Shown in pieces: positions 42,955-50,909 of a stretch of DNA of 64,000 nt. The translations under genes were made by a program, and so were the position numbers. The DNA lies in assembly GCF_039524395.1 (NCBI RefSeq), contig NZ_BAAAGO010000032.1. One strand, given 5' to 3'. Position 1 is the first letter of the stretch. Each line of letters starts with the position of its first letter. The notes beneath the pieces were generated by a model. That model was not told where the DNA came from. It ran no database searches and was given only the letters and a program-made list of their open reading frames with translations. Origin of the DNA: Micropruina glycogenica (GTDB taxonomy: Bacteria; Actinomycetota; Actinomycetes; Propionibacteriales; Propionibacteriaceae).

Positions 42955-44711
42955 CAGGACAGCAGCAGCGCGACCAGCGCCTCGGTCGCTCCGTGCACCG
43001 ACAACTCGGACCGCTCGCCGCTGGCGCGGTCGCGCACCTCGATCAGGCCGTCGGCCAGGCCCCGTCCGACCACCACGGCCGTCGGGACGCCCAGAATCTC
43101 GGCGTCGGTGAACTTCACCCCTGGGCTCGCCTTACGGTCGTCGAGCAGCACGTCGATGCCGGCCGCCGACAACTCCATGGCCAGCTTCTCGGCGAACTCG
43201 ACCACCGCGGAGTCCTTGCCGGTGGCCAGAATCTGCACGTCGAACGGCGCCAGTTCGCGCGGCCACACCAGCCCGCGCTCGTCGGCGTGCGTCTCGGCCA
43301 CTGCGGCAACGGCCCGCGAGACTCCGACGCCGTAGGAGCCCATGGTGACCGTGACCAGCTTGCCCTGCTCGTTGAGCACCTTCAGGCCGAGCGCTTCGGC
43401 GTACTTGCGGCCGAGCTGAAAGATGTGGCCCATCTCGATGCCGCGGGCCAGCGACAGGGGGCCCGAGCCGTCGGGCGACGGGTCGCCCTCGCGCACCTCG
43501 GCCACGTCGATCACGCCGTCGGGGCTGAAGTCGCGGCCGGCGACCAGGTCGATCACGTGCGTGTCGTAGGAGTTGGCGCCGGTCACCCAGCGGGTGCCGG
43601 TGACCACCCGGGGGTCGACCAGATAGCGCACCCCGCTGACCGACTTCTCCCCTAGCGCCTCGGGCCCGATGTAGCCCTTCTTGAGAGCGGGGTTGGCGGC
43701 GAAGTCGTCGTCGAGGAACGGCAGCACCTCGGCCGGCTCGACCGCCGCTTCGAGGCGTTTCATATCGACCTCGCGGTCGCCGGGCAGGCCGATCGCCAGG
43801 ATCGTCCGCTTGCCCCCCGGGTACACCAAGTGAAAGACCACGTTCTTCAGCGTGTCGGCGCCCGTCCAGGGCCGGTCATCGCGCGGGTACTCGGCGTTCA
43901 CCCGGTCGACCAGGGTGGCGATGGTGGGTGTGTCGGGGGTCGGAACGCGCCGCGCGGCGGGGGCGTCGGCGAAGTCGAGCGGCTCGGGCGCCGGCACCGT
44001 GACCGCTTCGACGTTGGCCGCGTAGCCGCCGGGCGAGCGCACGAAGGTGTCTTCGCCCGAATCGGCGATCGCCAGGAACTCCTCGGACGCCGACCCGCCC
44101 ATCGCACCTGAGGTGGCCTTGACGATCACGAACTCGAGCCCGAGCCGGTTCATGATCGCGATGTAGGCCTCACGATGCCGCTGGTACGAGGCGTCCAGGC
44201 CCGCGTCGTCGACGTCGAAGCTGTAGCTGTCTTTCATCACGAACTCGCGGCCGCGCAGAATGCCGGCCCGGGGCCGGGCCTCGTCGCGGTACTTGGTCTG
44301 AATCTGGTACAGGCTCAGCGGCAGGTCTTTGTACGAGCTGTAGAGGTCTTTCACCAGCAGGGTGAACATCTCTTCGTGGGTGGGCCCGAGCAGAAAGTCG
44401 TTGCCGCGGCGGTCTTGCAGCCGAAACAGGTTCTGCCCGTACTCGGTCCAGCGGTTCGTCGCTTCGTAGGGCTCACGCGGCAGCAGCGCGGGAAAGCGGA
44501 CCTCTTGGGCGCCGATGGCGTCCATCTCTTCGCGGACGATGCGCTCGACCTTGGCGAGCACCTTCAGGCCCAGCGGCAGCCAGCTGTAGATGCCCGGGGC
44601 TGCGCGCCGAATGTAGCCGGCGCGAACCAGCCAGCGGTGGCTGGCCACCTCGGCGTCGGCCGGATCCTCACGCAGGGTGCGGACGAACAGCGTGGACAGA
44701 CGGGTGATCAC
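42954..44711 (-). CDS. proS: prolyl-tRNA synthetase
   Basis: A 585-residue class II prolyl-tRNA synthetase of the bacterial type with an editing insertion. Motif 1 lies in GYIRRAAPGIYSWLPLGLKVL...EMDAIGAQEV, motif 2 in YRDEARPRAGILRGREFVMKDSYSF, the YbaK-like insertion at about residues 220-390, motif 3 in GIEMGHIFQLGRKYAEAL...GSYGVGVSRAVAAV, and the anticodon-binding domain at the end. The GTG at 44711 begins VITRLSTLFVRTLREDP, the family N-terminus; the long open frame upstream is not protein-like. Divergent from the antiporter gene. Confidence 0.96.
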   Translation of the reverse strand: MITRLSTLFVRTLREDPADAEVASHRWLVRAGYIRRAAPGIYSWLPLGLKVLAKVERIVREEMDAIGAQEVRFPALLPREPYEATNRWTEYGQNLFRLQDRRGNDFLLGPTHEEMFTLLVKDLYSSYKDLPLSLYQIQTKYRDEARPRAGILRGREFVMKDSYSFDVDDAGLDASYQRHREAYIAIMNRLGLEFVIVKATSGAMGGSASEEFLAIADSGEDTFVRSPGGYAANVEAVTVPAPEPLDFADAPAARRVPTPDTPTIATLVDRVNAEYPRDDRPWTGADTLKNVVFHLVYPGGKRTILAIGLPGDREVDMKRLEAAVEPAEVLPFLDDDFAANPALKKGYIGPEALGEKSVSGVRYLVDPRVVTGTRWVTGANSYDTHVIDLVAGRDFSPDGVIDVAEVREGDPSPDGSGPLSLARGIEMGHIFQLGRKYAEALGLKVLNEQGKLVTVTMGSYGVGVSRAVAAVAETHADERGLVWPRELAPFDVQILATGKDSAVVEFAEKLAMELSAAGIDVLLDDRKASPGVKFTDAEILGVPTAVVVGRGLADGLIEVRDRASGERSELSVHGATEALVALLLS

Positions 44712-44775
44712 GTCGTTGGGGACCTCTCTTGACGAACGAGCAGGGGCCAGCCTAATGGCAGCGCCGTGGTGAAAT

Positions 44776-44794
44776 GAGGGCCACTTCGGCCCTC
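44776..44794 (+). promoter_or_regulatory. stem-loop abutting the antiporter ribosome-binding site
   Basis: GAGGGCC (44776-44782) pairs with GGCCCTC (44788-44794) around ACTTC. The ribosome-binding site GGGAGG follows immediately at 44795-44800 and the ATG at 44806. Such a placement could limit or shape ribosome access to the antiporter mRNA. Confidence 0.5.
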
Positions 44795-44805
44795 GGGAGG
44801 TCTTG

Positions 44806-46665
44806 ATGGAAGTTCTGCTGCTCGTGGTGGGCTGCGTCAGCACCGTGCTGCTGGTCACGGCGCTGTGTCGCCGGCTGCCCATTCCGGCGCCCCTGCTGCT
44901 GCTTCTGGTCGGCGCGGTGGTGTCGTACGAGCCGTGGTTTCCGCTGCCCGAACTGACCGCCGAGATGGCGCTGTTCGGCTTTCTGCCACCGCTGCTGTAC
45001 GCGGCGGCCGTGAACACCTCGCTGGTCGACTTCAGGGCGAACCTCAAGGCGATCGGGTGGTTGTCGATCGGGTTCGTGCTGTTCTGCGCCGTCGGTGTGG
45101 CGCTGGTGATCATGGGGCTGCTGCCGGTGCCGTTCGCCGCCGCGTTCGCCGTGGGGGCCATCGTGGCGCCGCCCGACGCCGTTGCCGCCGTCGCCGTGGC
45201 GCGCAGCGCGGGGTTGCCGCGACGCGTGGTGACGATTCTCGAAGGCGAGTCGCTGCTCAACGACGCCACCGCGCTGGTGTCGTTGCGCACCGCCGTGGCC
45301 GCCCTGGGTGCCGCGGTGACGTTCTGGGAGGTCGGGCAAGACTTCCTGTTGGCCGTGATCGTCGGGCCGTTGGCCGGTTTCGTGGTGGCCAAACTGTCGA
45401 TCTGGCTGTTCCGGGTGATCACCGAGCCGGTGATGAGCACCACGCTGACGTTTCTGATTCCGTTCGCCGCCTACGCCCTGGCCGAGACCTTTCACGCCTC
45501 GGGCGTTCTGGCGGTGGTGGTGGCCGGCTTGATGGTGGGCCACGTCACCCCCACCATGCATTCGGCGACGGCCCGGGTATCGACCTGGTTGAACTGGACG
45601 ACCATTCAGTACGTACTCGAGAACACGGTCTTTCTGCTGATCGGCCTACACACCCACGAGGTGCTCGCGGCAGCGTCGGAGTACCCGGTGTCGAACCTGA
45701 CCATCGTGCTGGCGTCGCTGGCGGTACTGGTGAGCGTGATCGGGCTGCGCATCGTGTACGTGATGGTGGTGCGGCCGTTTCTCAGCCCTCGACTTCACCC
45801 CTTGTCGTGGCAGGAAGGGCTGATCATTTCGTGGGCCGGCATGCGCGGCGTCGTCACCCTGGCCGCTGCCCTGACGCTGCCCGCCGAGACCCCGCTGCGC
45901 CCCGTGCTGCTGCTGATCGCCCTGGTGACGGTGGCCGGCACCCTGCTGATTCACGGGCTCACCCTGCCGTGGCTGACCCGGCGGTTGGGCGTGCGCGGCC
46001 CCGACCCGCGCGAGGACGCCCTGCAAGAGGCGATGGTCACCCAGCGCTCGATCAACGCGGGCATGGACGCGTTGAAGAACGCCGCCGAACCCGGTGACCA
46101 AGAGCTGGTCAAGCGCCTGAAGGCCACCGCCAAACAGCGCATCGACCTGGCGTGGGAGCGGCTGGGGCAGGACGACCGCAACGAGACCCGCGGCAGGGCG
46201 TACCGGCGGCTGCGGCTGGCCGGCATCGCCGGCGAGCGCGAGAAGCTGCTCGAGATTCGCGACCGCGGCTTCGCCGATCACGAAGTGCTCAGTTCGCTGC
46301 TCAGTGAGCTCGACGTCGAAGAGGCGACCCTCGAGAACCGCGAGAACCGCGAGCGAGAGGTGCGCGAAGCCCCAGCCCGACCCGACGGCGACGCGCCCTG
46401 CGTCCACCTGGGCCAGGTGCCGGCCGAGGTCGACTTCGAGGCGCACGGCGAGTGCGAGGACTGCGTGCGGCTGGGGCTCGAACCGGTCGAGTTACGCATG
46501 TGCCTGGATTGCGGGCACATCGCGTGCTGCGATTCGTCGGTGGGCAAGCACGCCACCCAGCACTTCAGAACGACCGGTCACCCGGTGATGCGCTCGATCG
46601 AGCCCGGCGAGCACTGGCGCTGGTGCTACGTCGACCAGTTGCACGACGAGGGCCTCAGCGACTGA
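44806..46665 (+). CDS. Na+/H+ antiporter with C-terminal UBP-type zinc finger
   Basis: A 619-residue fusion. Residues 1-400 form a CPA1-type antiporter with about 12 helices; GAIVAPPDAVAAVAVARSAGLPRRVVTILEGESLLNDATALV carries the ion-binding Asp, and SWAGMRGVVTLAAAL is the family's later signature. A helical cytoplasmic stretch of about 110 residues follows. The last 90 residues hold a zf-UBP finger: C-x-H at DAPCVHL, CEDC, MCLDCGHIACCDSSVGKHATQHFRTTGHPV. UBP fingers bind ubiquitin C-termini in eukaryotes; in this bacterium the partner is unknown. GGGAGG lies 5 nt before the ATG at 44806. Confidence 0.9.
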   Translation: MEVLLLVVGCVSTVLLVTALCRRLPIPAPLLLLLVGAVVSYEPWFPLPELTAEMALFGFLPPLLYAAAVNTSLVDFRANLKAIGWLSIGFVLFCAVGVALVIMGLLPVPFAAAFAVGAIVAPPDAVAAVAVARSAGLPRRVVTILEGESLLNDATALVSLRTAVAALGAAVTFWEVGQDFLLAVIVGPLAGFVVAKLSIWLFRVITEPVMSTTLTFLIPFAAYALAETFHASGVLAVVVAGLMVGHVTPTMHSATARVSTWLNWTTIQYVLENTVFLLIGLHTHEVLAAASEYPVSNLTIVLASLAVLVSVIGLRIVYVMVVRPFLSPRLHPLSWQEGLIISWAGMRGVVTLAAALTLPAETPLRPVLLLIALVTVAGTLLIHGLTLPWLTRRLGVRGPDPREDALQEAMVTQRSINAGMDALKNAAEPGDQELVKRLKATAKQRIDLAWERLGQDDRNETRGRAYRRLRLAGIAGEREKLLEIRDRGFADHEVLSSLLSELDVEEATLENRENREREVREAPARPDGDAPCVHLGQVPAEVDFEAHGECEDCVRLGLEPVELRMCLDCGHIACCDSSVGKHATQHFRTTGHPVMRSIEPGEHWRWCYVDQLHDEGLSD

Positions 46666-47949
46666 TCAGTAGAACGTGACCGACACCTTCGACGACCCGA
46701 TCAGGGCCGACACGCCCTGAAGCTTCACGTCCTTGAACCAGTAGCGGCCCGACACCCGGGCGTCGCGGGCGTAGAAGTGCACGGTGGCGGCCGACTTGGC
46801 CTCAGCCAGACCAGGCGCCACCAGCTTGAACTTCGCGCTGCTCCACTTGGCGCCGCTCTTCTTGGTCCACTTGATCGAACTGGTGATCAGTTTCACGCCC
46901 GATCGGCTGCGAACCCCGAAGCCGCAGCCCGACGGCCTGAGCGAGTGCGACTTCAGACACGCCTTCCATTTGGCGTTCGCCGCCTTGACGATGGCGCTCT
47001 TGCCGGCCGAACTCAGGCCGACCGTTCGCGAGTCGGGGGTGACGTCTTCGGTGTCGCTCACCGCCATGCTGACGGTGCCGATCGAGTAGTACTTGTTCAC
47101 CGGCGTCACCGGGTACACGCCCGGAAACACCGACACCACGTCACCGGTGGGACGCACGCCCGCCAGCTTCAGCGGCACGTCGGCCATCGCTGCCAGTTCG
47201 ACCTCGGCCGCCACCTGCGCCATGCGGTACTGGCCGCCCACGTTGGTGACCGCGAAGGTGGCCGTGACCGGTTTGCCGTTCAGGCTGTAGGTAGCCGTCA
47301 CGCTGGTGGCCTGGCCGGCCACGTCGGGCACCGAGATGTCGGTGAGCTTGCCGGCGGTGGTCTTGGCGAGCACGGCGTCGGTGAGCAACGTGGTGTCGGT
47401 GGGCGCGGTCGCAGCCAGGCTCAACGCCGTGGCCGAATCGCCGCTGCCGAGCGCCCGCAGGTAGGCGCTGACCACGTCGGACGCCTTGGCGGTGGCCACG
47501 GTGGGGGTCGACAGTCCGCTGGTCGACACCGTCGGAGCGGGTGCGGGGTTCGGCCGGCCGAGCGCGTACACGGTGCCGCCGATCAGGGCCACGCCCACCA
47601 CGCCGCCCACCACGCCGAGCACCGCCTTGTTCGACTTCTTGGGGGACTGATTCTGGCCCTGCGCCGGCGGGTAACCCCACGGCTGCTGCGGACCGCCCTG
47701 GCCATATTGGGGTTGCGCGGCGTAGTGCGGCTGAGTCGGGTACTGCTGCTGGCCGTATGGCGTCGGCTGACCAGGTGCACCGCTCCAGGCCGGTGGCGGC
47801 TGCTGGCCGGGATTCTGCTGACCCCAGCCGGCTTGCTGGCCGGCCGGCGGGTACTGCTGCCCACCGCTCTGCCACGACCCGCCCTGCGGGCCCTGTTGAT
47901 TGCCGAAGCCCGGGCCGCCGTTGCCCGGAAATGATCCGTTGTTGCTCAC
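46666..47949 (-). CDS. membrane-anchored hypothetical protein with P/Q/G-rich N-terminus
   Basis: A 427-residue protein. About 105 N-terminal residues are Pro/Gln/Gly/Tyr-rich repeats (GQQYPPAGQQ, QYPTQPHYAAQPQYGQ) in the cytoplasm. A single transmembrane helix at about 109-130 (AVLGVVGGVVGVALIGGTVY) leads to an exported region with KASDVVSAYLRALGSGDSATAL, a DUF4878-like start, then strand-rich sequence with a Cys pair around KACLKSHSLRPSGCGFGV. The layout is common in actinobacterial envelope proteins. Role unknown. It converges on the antiporter gene with no intergenic space. Confidence 0.72.
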   Translation of the reverse strand: MSNNGSFPGNGGPGFGNQQGPQGGSWQSGGQQYPPAGQQAGWGQQNPGQQPPPAWSGAPGQPTPYGQQQYPTQPHYAAQPQYGQGGPQQPWGYPPAQGQNQSPKKSNKAVLGVVGGVVGVALIGGTVYALGRPNPAPAPTVSTSGLSTPTVATAKASDVVSAYLRALGSGDSATALSLAATAPTDTTLLTDAVLAKTTAGKLTDISVPDVAGQATSVTATYSLNGKPVTATFAVTNVGGQYRMAQVAAEVELAAMADVPLKLAGVRPTGDVVSVFPGVYPVTPVNKYYSIGTVSMAVSDTEDVTPDSRTVGLSSAGKSAIVKAANAKWKACLKSHSLRPSGCGFGVRSRSGVKLITSSIKWTKKSGAKWSSAKFKLVAPGLAEAKSAATVHFYARDARVSGRYWFKDVKLQGVSALIGSSKVSVTFY

Positions 47950-48031
47950 TGGTGTTTCCTTTCCCCCGTGCCCGCGATTCTACGGGGTGCGCCGGTCAGC
48001 TCCAGCAGGGCCGGGCGCTACGATCGCCGCC

Positions 48032-48409
48032 ATGAGCGACGAGGCGGGCCAGCGACGTTGGCCGGCGTGGGTGTACGGCGTGGGCGACGATCCGGACCCC
48101 CGGTTCAGCCTCGCCAATGAGCGCACCTTTCTTGCTTGGATCCGCACCGGCCTGGCCTTCGTCACCGCCGGGCTGGGCATCTCGGCGCTCGCCCACTTCG
48201 CCCCCGCCACCGGTGCCCGGTTCATCGCGGCCGCGGTGGTGCTGCTCTGTTGCGGCGTGCTGTGCGGGGTCACCGGCCTGACTCGTTGGGCTCGCAATGA
48301 ACGGTCGATGCGGCTCGGGGTCGCCCTGGCCCGTCCGTCGGTGCTGCCGATGCTCACCGTCATTCTGCTGCTCATCGCCGGCCTGGCCGCGTTCGCGCTG
48401 TTGAGCTGA
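48032..48409 (+). CDS. DUF202 (YidH-like) membrane protein
   Basis: A 125-residue protein with the DUF202 signature DPDPRFSLANERTFLAWIRTGLAFVTAGLGISAL and two further helices (about 60-80 and 100-122). The family's role is unknown. I start at the ATG at 48032; the frame upstream belongs to the divergent gene's promoter region. The stop overlaps the start of the next DUF202 gene (TGATG-type overlap), so the two are coupled. Confidence 0.85.
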   Translation: MSDEAGQRRWPAWVYGVGDDPDPRFSLANERTFLAWIRTGLAFVTAGLGISALAHFAPATGARFIAAAVVLLCCGVLCGVTGLTRWARNERSMRLGVALARPSVLPMLTVILLLIAGLAAFALLS

Positions 48410-48750
48410 TGACGTCCGACCAGCACCAACATGCGCCGTGGGACAGCGGGCTGCAGGCCGAGCGCACCTCGCTGTCGTGGCAGCGGGTGAATCTGGCCGG
48501 CCTGGCGTGCGGCCTGGTCAGCGCACGGTTGTTGATCGAGACGCACCCCCTGGCGGGCTATTCGCTCGCGGTGCTCACCGCCGTGGGCGCCTGCCTGCTC
48601 GCGTTTCTGCACGGTGGACGGCTGCAGCGCGCGACGGCCGCCCTGCGCGCCGGGGTTCCCCTGCCGGACGGCCGCATACATGTGCTGTTGGTCGTGCTGC
48701 TGATACTCGGCGCCGCCGGCGGACTCATCTCGGTGCTTGCGTACGCGTGA
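48409..48750 (+). CDS. second DUF202-type membrane protein
   Basis: A 113-residue protein with a shortened DUF202 pattern, DSGLQAERTSLSWQRVNLAGLACGLVSARLLI, and two more helices (about 50-68 and 90-110). It overlaps the previous gene at the stop/start codons. Pairs of a long and a short DUF202 protein are common and may form hetero-oligomers (inference). Confidence 0.82.
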   Translation: MTSDQHQHAPWDSGLQAERTSLSWQRVNLAGLACGLVSARLLIETHPLAGYSLAVLTAVGACLLAFLHGGRLQRATAALRAGVPLPDGRIHVLLVVLLILGAAGGLISVLAYA

Positions 48751-48758
48751 CACGAAAG

Positions 48759-48779
48759 TACTTTCCAAAGTGGAAAGTA
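48759..48779. promoter_or_regulatory. perfect inverted-repeat operator
   Basis: TACTTTCC (48759-48766) and GGAAAGTA (48772-48779) are exact 8-bp inverted arms with a 5-bp AAAGT spacer. It lies 18 bp before the ATG of the membrane-protein gene that heads a three-gene unit with a winged-helix regulator. Inverted ACTTTC/GAAAGT repeats are typical operators for small regulators of this type, so autoregulation is likely. Confidence 0.75.
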
Positions 48780-48796
48780 GTTGCTAAGTTGGCGTC

Positions 48797-49219
48797 ATGG
48801 CTCAACTTGACCCCACGGAAGCCCTGGCGCAAGCGCAGCGGCTCGGCGCCCGCACCCAGCGCTCGGCACGCTGGCTGGCCAGGTACTACGTCATCTTCGG
48901 CATCGCCTCGATGTTGATCGCGCTGGGCTTCGGTCTGCTGCGTGGCCGCACCTGGGCGCTCGTGCTCTCCGGTGTCTGGCTGGTTCTGGTGCTCGGCATC
49001 TCGCTGTACAGCAGCCGTCAGCAGACCATGGTGCGTGGCGGCGGACGCATTCACGCCGGTGTGATGGCCGCCTGGACCGTCATTTGGGTGATCACCGTCA
49101 CGGTCGGCGCCAGCAACGACCTGCCCTGGCCGTGGTGGCTGGCAGGAGGCGTCGGCATGTTGGCTTCGCCCCTGGTCGGCGCCTGGGTCGTGCTGCGCCG
49201 CACAGAGGCTGCGCAATGA
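48797..49219 (+). CDS. four-helix membrane protein of a self-regulated module
   Basis: A 140-residue protein with four probable transmembrane helices (about residues 33-52, 56-75, 88-105 and 110-130) after a helical, Ala/Gln-rich cytoplasmic start. I do not recognise a named family; similar proteins commonly precede DUF-type winged-helix regulators. Its stop overlaps the start of the regulator (ATGA), so they are translated together, and a perfect inverted repeat overlaps its promoter. Confidence 0.7.
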   Translation: MAQLDPTEALAQAQRLGARTQRSARWLARYYVIFGIASMLIALGFGLLRGRTWALVLSGVWLVLVLGISLYSSRQQTMVRGGGRIHAGVMAAWTVIWVITVTVGASNDLPWPWWLAGGVGMLASPLVGAWVVLRRTEAAQ

Positions 49220-49521
49220 GCATCGACGAGAACTTCCACTCCCCCGTGCGGTTCGCGATCATGGCCAGCCTGGTGAGCGTCGACAAGGCCGAGTTCGCAT
49301 TCGTGCGCGACGCCATCGAGGTGTCTGACTCGGTGTTGTCGAAGCAGGCCACCGCACTCGAAGCCGTCGGCTATCTGCAGATCATCAAGGGCCATGTGGG
49401 GCGCCGTCCTCGCACGTGGTTCGCTCTCACCCCGCAGGGTCGCGCAGCCTTTGCGGCACACCTGGAAGCCCTGCGGTCACTCGCCGAAGCGGCCGCCCAC
49501 TACGCCGCCGGCCCGTCATAA
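49216..49521 (+). CDS. winged-helix transcriptional regulator (HTH_34 / MarR-like)
   Basis: A 101-residue DNA-binding protein. HSPVRFAIMASLVSVDKAEFAFVRDAIEVSDSVLSKQATALEAVGYLQIIKGHVGRRPRTWFALTPQGRAAFAAHLEAL is the complete winged-helix domain of the PF13601-like group, with the recognition helix around residues 37-50 and the wing at GRRPRTW. It should bind the TACTTTCC inverted repeat at 48759. No ligand domain is present. It is coupled to the preceding membrane-protein gene and 42 bp before the protease gene. Confidence 0.85.
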   Translation: MSIDENFHSPVRFAIMASLVSVDKAEFAFVRDAIEVSDSVLSKQATALEAVGYLQIIKGHVGRRPRTWFALTPQGRAAFAAHLEALRSLAEAAAHYAAGPS

Positions 49522-49563
49522 CCCACCCCCACCCCTACCCACCCTGCACACCAAGGAGTCGTC

Positions 49564-50316
49564 ATGTTGCTGAACCCTGCCCAAATGCTGGCCATCGCCG
49601 TTGAGTTGCTGTTGATGATCGTGCTGCCGATCGTGCTGCTCACCCTCTGGTGCCGGCGCACCCGTGTGCCGTGGACGGCGCCGCTGATCGCCGCCGGGTG
49701 CTACCTGCTGAACCTGGCGGTCAACGTGCCGCTCACCGTGATGGTGTACCCCTCGCTGAACCTGCCGCCGGTGTTGCTGCTGGCCCTGACCGCCCTGACC
49801 TACGGGGTGTGCGAAGAGCTCGCCCGCTGGCTGTCGTTTCGGCTCGGGTCGCTACGCCGGCACCGCGACGGCGACGGTGCGATCTCAGCCGGCCTCGGCC
49901 ACGGGGGCGCCGAGTCGGTGCTGTTCGGCCTGTCGTACGCGGCCGGCACGGTGGCTGCCCTGTTCGCCCCGGACGCCCTGCCGCAGGCCACTCGCGACGC
50001 CCTGGCCGGCGCCAGTCCCTGGGTGTTCGTCGGCACCGGTCTCGACCGCCTGCCCGCCCTGGCCGGGCACCTGGTGTTCGCGCTACTGATCGTGCTGGCC
50101 TACCGGCGCGGGGTGAAGTTCCTGCTCATCGCCATCGCCGCGCACGCCGCCCTGGACTTCTCGATGTTCATGCTGCGCGACCACGCTGCCCTGCCGGTGT
50201 TCATCGCGGCGTGGGCTGCGGCGGGCCTGCTGTGCCTGGTGCTCGCCCGGCGGCTGTACGGCTCGCTGCGCAGGCCCGCGCCCGAACCCGCTCCGGCTAC
50301 GCCTGTCGCTGCGTGA
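49564..50316 (+). CDS. YhfC family intramembrane metalloprotease
   Basis: A 250-residue protein with about seven helices. ALTYGVCEELARWLSFRL carries the Glu-Glu pair, GLGHGGAESVLFGLSY the His/Glu motif, and GHLVFALLIVLAY and IAAHAALDFSMFM add conserved His residues: the YhfC family, related to CPBP proteases. A protease activity has been proposed for the family; substrate unknown. CAAGGAG precedes the ATG at 49564. It closes the self-regulated module and ends before two truncated genes. Confidence 0.82.
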   Translation: MLLNPAQMLAIAVELLLMIVLPIVLLTLWCRRTRVPWTAPLIAAGCYLLNLAVNVPLTVMVYPSLNLPPVLLLALTALTYGVCEELARWLSFRLGSLRRHRDGDGAISAGLGHGGAESVLFGLSYAAGTVAALFAPDALPQATRDALAGASPWVFVGTGLDRLPALAGHLVFALLIVLAYRRGVKFLLIAIAAHAALDFSMFMLRDHAALPVFIAAWAAAGLLCLVLARRLYGSLRRPAPEPAPATPVAA

Positions 50317-50349
50317 GACGCACCACGTCACACAACGAAAGGCACTCTC

Positions 50350-50687
50350 ATGGCACGCAAGGTCATCGCCCACCTGTTCAGCAGCGTCAACGGGGTGACG
50401 AATCGCCCAACGAGTGGCAGTTCGACGCGGTCGGCCCCGAAGAGGGCGAGATGCTCGGCACCACGATCGCCACCGTCACCGACGCGGTGATGGGGCGCAC
50501 CCTGTGGCAGGAATGGTCGGGTTTCTGGCCCAGCATGAACGACGGGTTCGCCGACTTCATCAACGCCGTACCCAAGCACGTGGCCACCTCGACGTTGACG
50601 AGTGACCTGCCGTGGAACAGCACCGCCATCGACGGCGACCCGGTGGCTCACGTGCGAGCGCTGGCCAACACCGGCGCCGAGGGCGAT
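50350..50687 (+). pseudogene. truncated, frameshifted dihydrofolate reductase-like (RibD C-terminal) gene
   Basis: From the ATG at 50350, MARKVIAHLFSSVNGV is the start of a RibD_C/DHFR-like protein. One missing base near 50401 shifts the frame, after which ESPNEWQFDAVG, MGRTLWQEWSGFWP, GFADFINAVPKHVATSTL and NSTAIDG follow in family order. Homology ends near 50687, before the C-terminal GSxxL...LLDELR part. About half of the gene is gone; the sequence runs straight into the reversed regulator fragment. Confidence 0.82.
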
Positions 50688-50828
50688 GCGCAGGTCGGCG
50701 GCAAGCTCGCGGCTGGTCGGTAGGCGCTCGCCGGGCACCAGCCGTCCGGTTCTGATCGCGTCGAGCAGTTGCCGATACAGCGCGCCCGTCCGCGTGCCTC
50801 TGGTGCCCGGCGACAACCGCAACTGCAT
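50688..50828 (-). pseudogene. N-terminal fragment of a GntR/MocR-type regulator
   Basis: The minus strand from ATG 50828 reads MQLRLSPGTRG, GALYRQLLDAIRTGRLVPGE and RLPTSRELAADLR, the first 47 residues of a GntR winged-helix domain of the MocR (PdxR) kind. It ends where the recognition helix SxxTVxxAY should start, at the junction with the DHFR-like fragment. Its start codon faces the permease gene 82 bp away, the usual divergent regulator-transporter layout. Confidence 0.72.
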
Positions 50829-50909
50829 CGCCCCATCATACGGATTGGATCACTCAGAATGGGGCTGATTGGCACTTTCAACCGATCCAGCCTGCGGCCA
50901 GATCGAGGC

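Noticed and set aside
44715..45561. N-terminal extension of proS and related minus-strand frames opposite the antiporter
   Set aside because: The prolyl-tRNA synthetase begins naturally at GTG 44711; the upstream frame is the antisense of the antiporter gene.
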